22,536 nt of DNA from JAJFFW01 sp038531315 (GTDB lineage: Bacteria; Pseudomonadota; Alphaproteobacteria; Caulobacterales; Parvularculaceae). Under the pieces are notes generated by a model. It had not been told where the DNA came from. It saw only the letters and a program-made list of their open reading frames with translations, and did no database searches. A program made the position numbers and the translations under genes. Shown here piece after piece: positions 21,153 through 22,536 of the stretch. The stretch lies in the NCBI GenBank assembly GCA_038531315.1, contig JBCBBT010000054.1:1-22536 (forward strand), given 5' to 3'. Numbering within the stretch: the first letter of the stretch is position 1; every line of letters begins with the position of its first letter.

Positions 21153-22536
21153 ATGGCGATCAGGGTCGAATTCATCAGAAGAAGAGCCGGCGGGCGCGTC
21201 ACCCGCCGTCCGACTTTTTACGAAAAAACCGAACTCAGCATTGGCCGGGCGACCGACTGCGATGTCTATCTGCCCGACCTGCGCGTGGCGCTTCATCATG
21301 CGAAACTCACCTTAGGCCGTAACAATCGCGTCACCTTTGAAGCGCTTGGCGACTACCGGCTGAAAATCAACGGATCGACGACGCGGCGCGGCGAGGTATC
21401 CGTCGGCGACGGCGCCGATGTCCGAATTGGTCCTTATAAACTCGCCGCTGTCGAAGCCGAAGCCGACAAAGAAATCGCGATCACGATCGAACTCGTTGAA
21501 CCGCCAAAGACGGCGCCCGACCCGACAGAAGACGAACGGTTCTTTTCGATGCTCGGCTACGCGCCGGATAAACGCCTCAGCGCCTGGGCATTTGTCATCC
21601 TCGTCGCGACGGCATTTCTTGTGATTCCGATCCTGTCATTTGCTGGTCGCAGCAGCGACGGCGGCGCGCCGCAGCAAGAGGCCGATCCTTCCGCCGTGGC
21701 GTCAATTGCCGATCACCGCAGCTGGCTGTCAGGCGAAGTATCGTCGGCCCACGCCAACATCGCCGCCGACTGCAACGCCTGCCACAAGAAGGCGTTTACC
21801 CGCGTTGAAGATTCGATCTGTCTTGATTGCCATAATGAAACGCGAAACCACGCACACGGAGAACGGCTCGCAAAAGCAGAGCCCGCCGCAACCGGGGCCA
21901 ATCTGTGGCTGACGCATCTGCGGGGCCAGTTGGGCATTCCCGAGGGGCGTTGCGGTTCCTGTCACTTCGAACATAACGGTCCGGACGGCGTCTCAGTTGT
22001 CGCCGTTGAAACCTGCACCGATTGTCATGTGGATATGGACACGCGCTTGCCGGACACGGCGTTGTTGAATGTTGGCGACTTTGATCGTACGCACCCGCAA
22101 TTCCGCGCTACCGTCGCCAAAAAACCTGATCTCGTTGCGCCCGAGCTTGTGCGGGTTTCGCTCGACGACAAACCGCAAGATAATAACGGTCTTAAATATC
22201 CGCATGATTTCCACCTCAACGATCCGGAAGTCATTCGCAAACTGGCGACGCTGTCGCCCGAAGCGCGGGCCAAATTCGGCGAGCCGATGGATTGTGCGGG
22301 CTGTCACGTACCGGATTCGGGCGGATTATTATTCGCCGCCATTGAAATGGAAGCCCACTGCGAGGATTGCCATTCGCTTGCGTTCGATACGGGTACGGAT
22401 GGTGTCGTGCGCTCCTTGCCCCATGGTCGACCGAAGGAAGTCAGACAGGTGCTAACGGACTTTTACCTGGCCGAAGCTAGCGCCACTGTCCTCGATGATG
22501 AACGCAACGCCGTGTTCGATCGGCCGCTCAGCGCAC
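21153..22536 (+). CDS. FHA domain - transmembrane - multiheme cytochrome c fusion (3' end outside window)
   Basis: The frame is open for 461 codons to the window edge. Residues ~25-95 form an FHA domain (LSIGRATDCDVYLPDLRVAL, HHAKLTL and later KINGST), which binds phosphothreonine peptides in the cytoplasm. One helix at ~143-163 follows a basic stretch (PDKRLSAW), so the rest is periplasmic. Six heme-c motifs are seen so far: CNACH (207), CLDCH (223), CGSCH (267), CTDCH (288), CAGCH (381) and CEDCH (403). Extra histidines could be distal ligands, as in cytochrome c3/c7 or DmsE-like proteins. GGGACGG precedes the ATG 13 nt after the cytochrome b stop. It is the natural periplasmic acceptor in this operon. 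The end, and possibly more hemes, lie outside. Confidence 0.9.
   Translation, partial: MAIRVEFIRRRAGGRVTRRPTFYEKTELSIGRATDCDVYLPDLRVALHHAKLTLGRNNRVTFEALGDYRLKINGSTTRRGEVSVGDGADVRIGPYKLAAVEAEADKEIAITIELVEPPKTAPDPTEDERFFSMLGYAPDKRLSAWAFVILVATAFLVIPILSFAGRSSDGGAPQQEADPSAVASIADHRSWLSGEVSSAHANIAADCNACHKKAFTRVEDSICLDCHNETRNHAHGERLAKAEPAATGANLWLTHLRGQLGIPEGRCGSCHFEHNGPDGVSVVAVETCTDCHVDMDTRLPDTALLNVGDFDRTHPQFRATVAKKPDLVAPELVRVSLDDKPQDNNGLKYPHDFHLNDPEVIRKLATLSPEARAKFGEPMDCAGCHVPDSGGLLFAAIEMEAHCEDCHSLAFDTGTDGVVRSLPHGRPKEVRQVLTDFYLAEASATVLDDERNAVFDRPLSA

Overview
The window looks like chromosomal DNA of a moderately GC-rich alphaproteobacterium. The signs are ribosomal protein L21 with a C-terminal helix-hairpin-helix extension, an L21-L27 operon, a DUF3445/HODM-type protein, DUF3307 and DUF1304 membrane proteins, and a CHASE2 adenylate cyclase beside a FecR-domain surface protein. 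I cannot fix the family; a marine lineage near Hyphomonadaceae or Parvularculaceae is only a guess. No rRNA, tRNA, CRISPR, insertion sequence or phage gene was seen.

Left part (1-6953). The 3' end of class I ribonucleotide reductase alpha (nrdA) is followed by an AT-richer orphan membrane protein. Next comes a small unrecognised gene with a possible regulatory leader: promoter, Cys-containing 18-codon ORF and strong hairpin. A DUF1304 membrane protein follows. A minus-strand block then holds a small hypothetical gene, a four-helix membrane protein, an FkbM-type methyltransferase and a DUF3445 heme protein. Beyond a clear terminator lie rpmA and rplU (minus) and, divergently, maleylacetoacetate isomerase.

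Middle (6960-17155, all minus). An outer-membrane TPR/beta-barrel protein resembling Slam (type XI secretion) proteins lies 16 nt upstream of a giant secreted FecR-domain protein. The latter carries three ~510-residue super-repeats. A CHASE2 adenylate cyclase follows in the same direction. I read these three as an envelope-sensing/secretion module whose cytoplasmic output is cAMP. Upstream are an intergenic region with a good promoter and a possible small RNA, then a DUF3307 membrane protein.

Right part (17784 to the end, plus strand). Three tightly packed genes appear to encode a transmembrane electron conduit. The first is an 822-residue chimera of a FAD/NAD(P)H oxidoreductase, two cyclic-nucleotide-binding domains and a four-cluster [4Fe-4S] ferredoxin. 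The second is a five-helix cytochrome b with two His pairs spaced 14 residues apart, as in bc1 cytochrome b. The third is a protein with a cytoplasmic FHA domain, one membrane helix and at least six CxxCH hemes, cut by the window edge. The fusion of electron-transfer modules to cAMP- and phosphothreonine-sensing domains is the most unusual feature here. A CRP-like palindrome in the upstream gap and the nearby adenylate cyclase make a cAMP-controlled redox chain a reasonable but unproven hypothesis.
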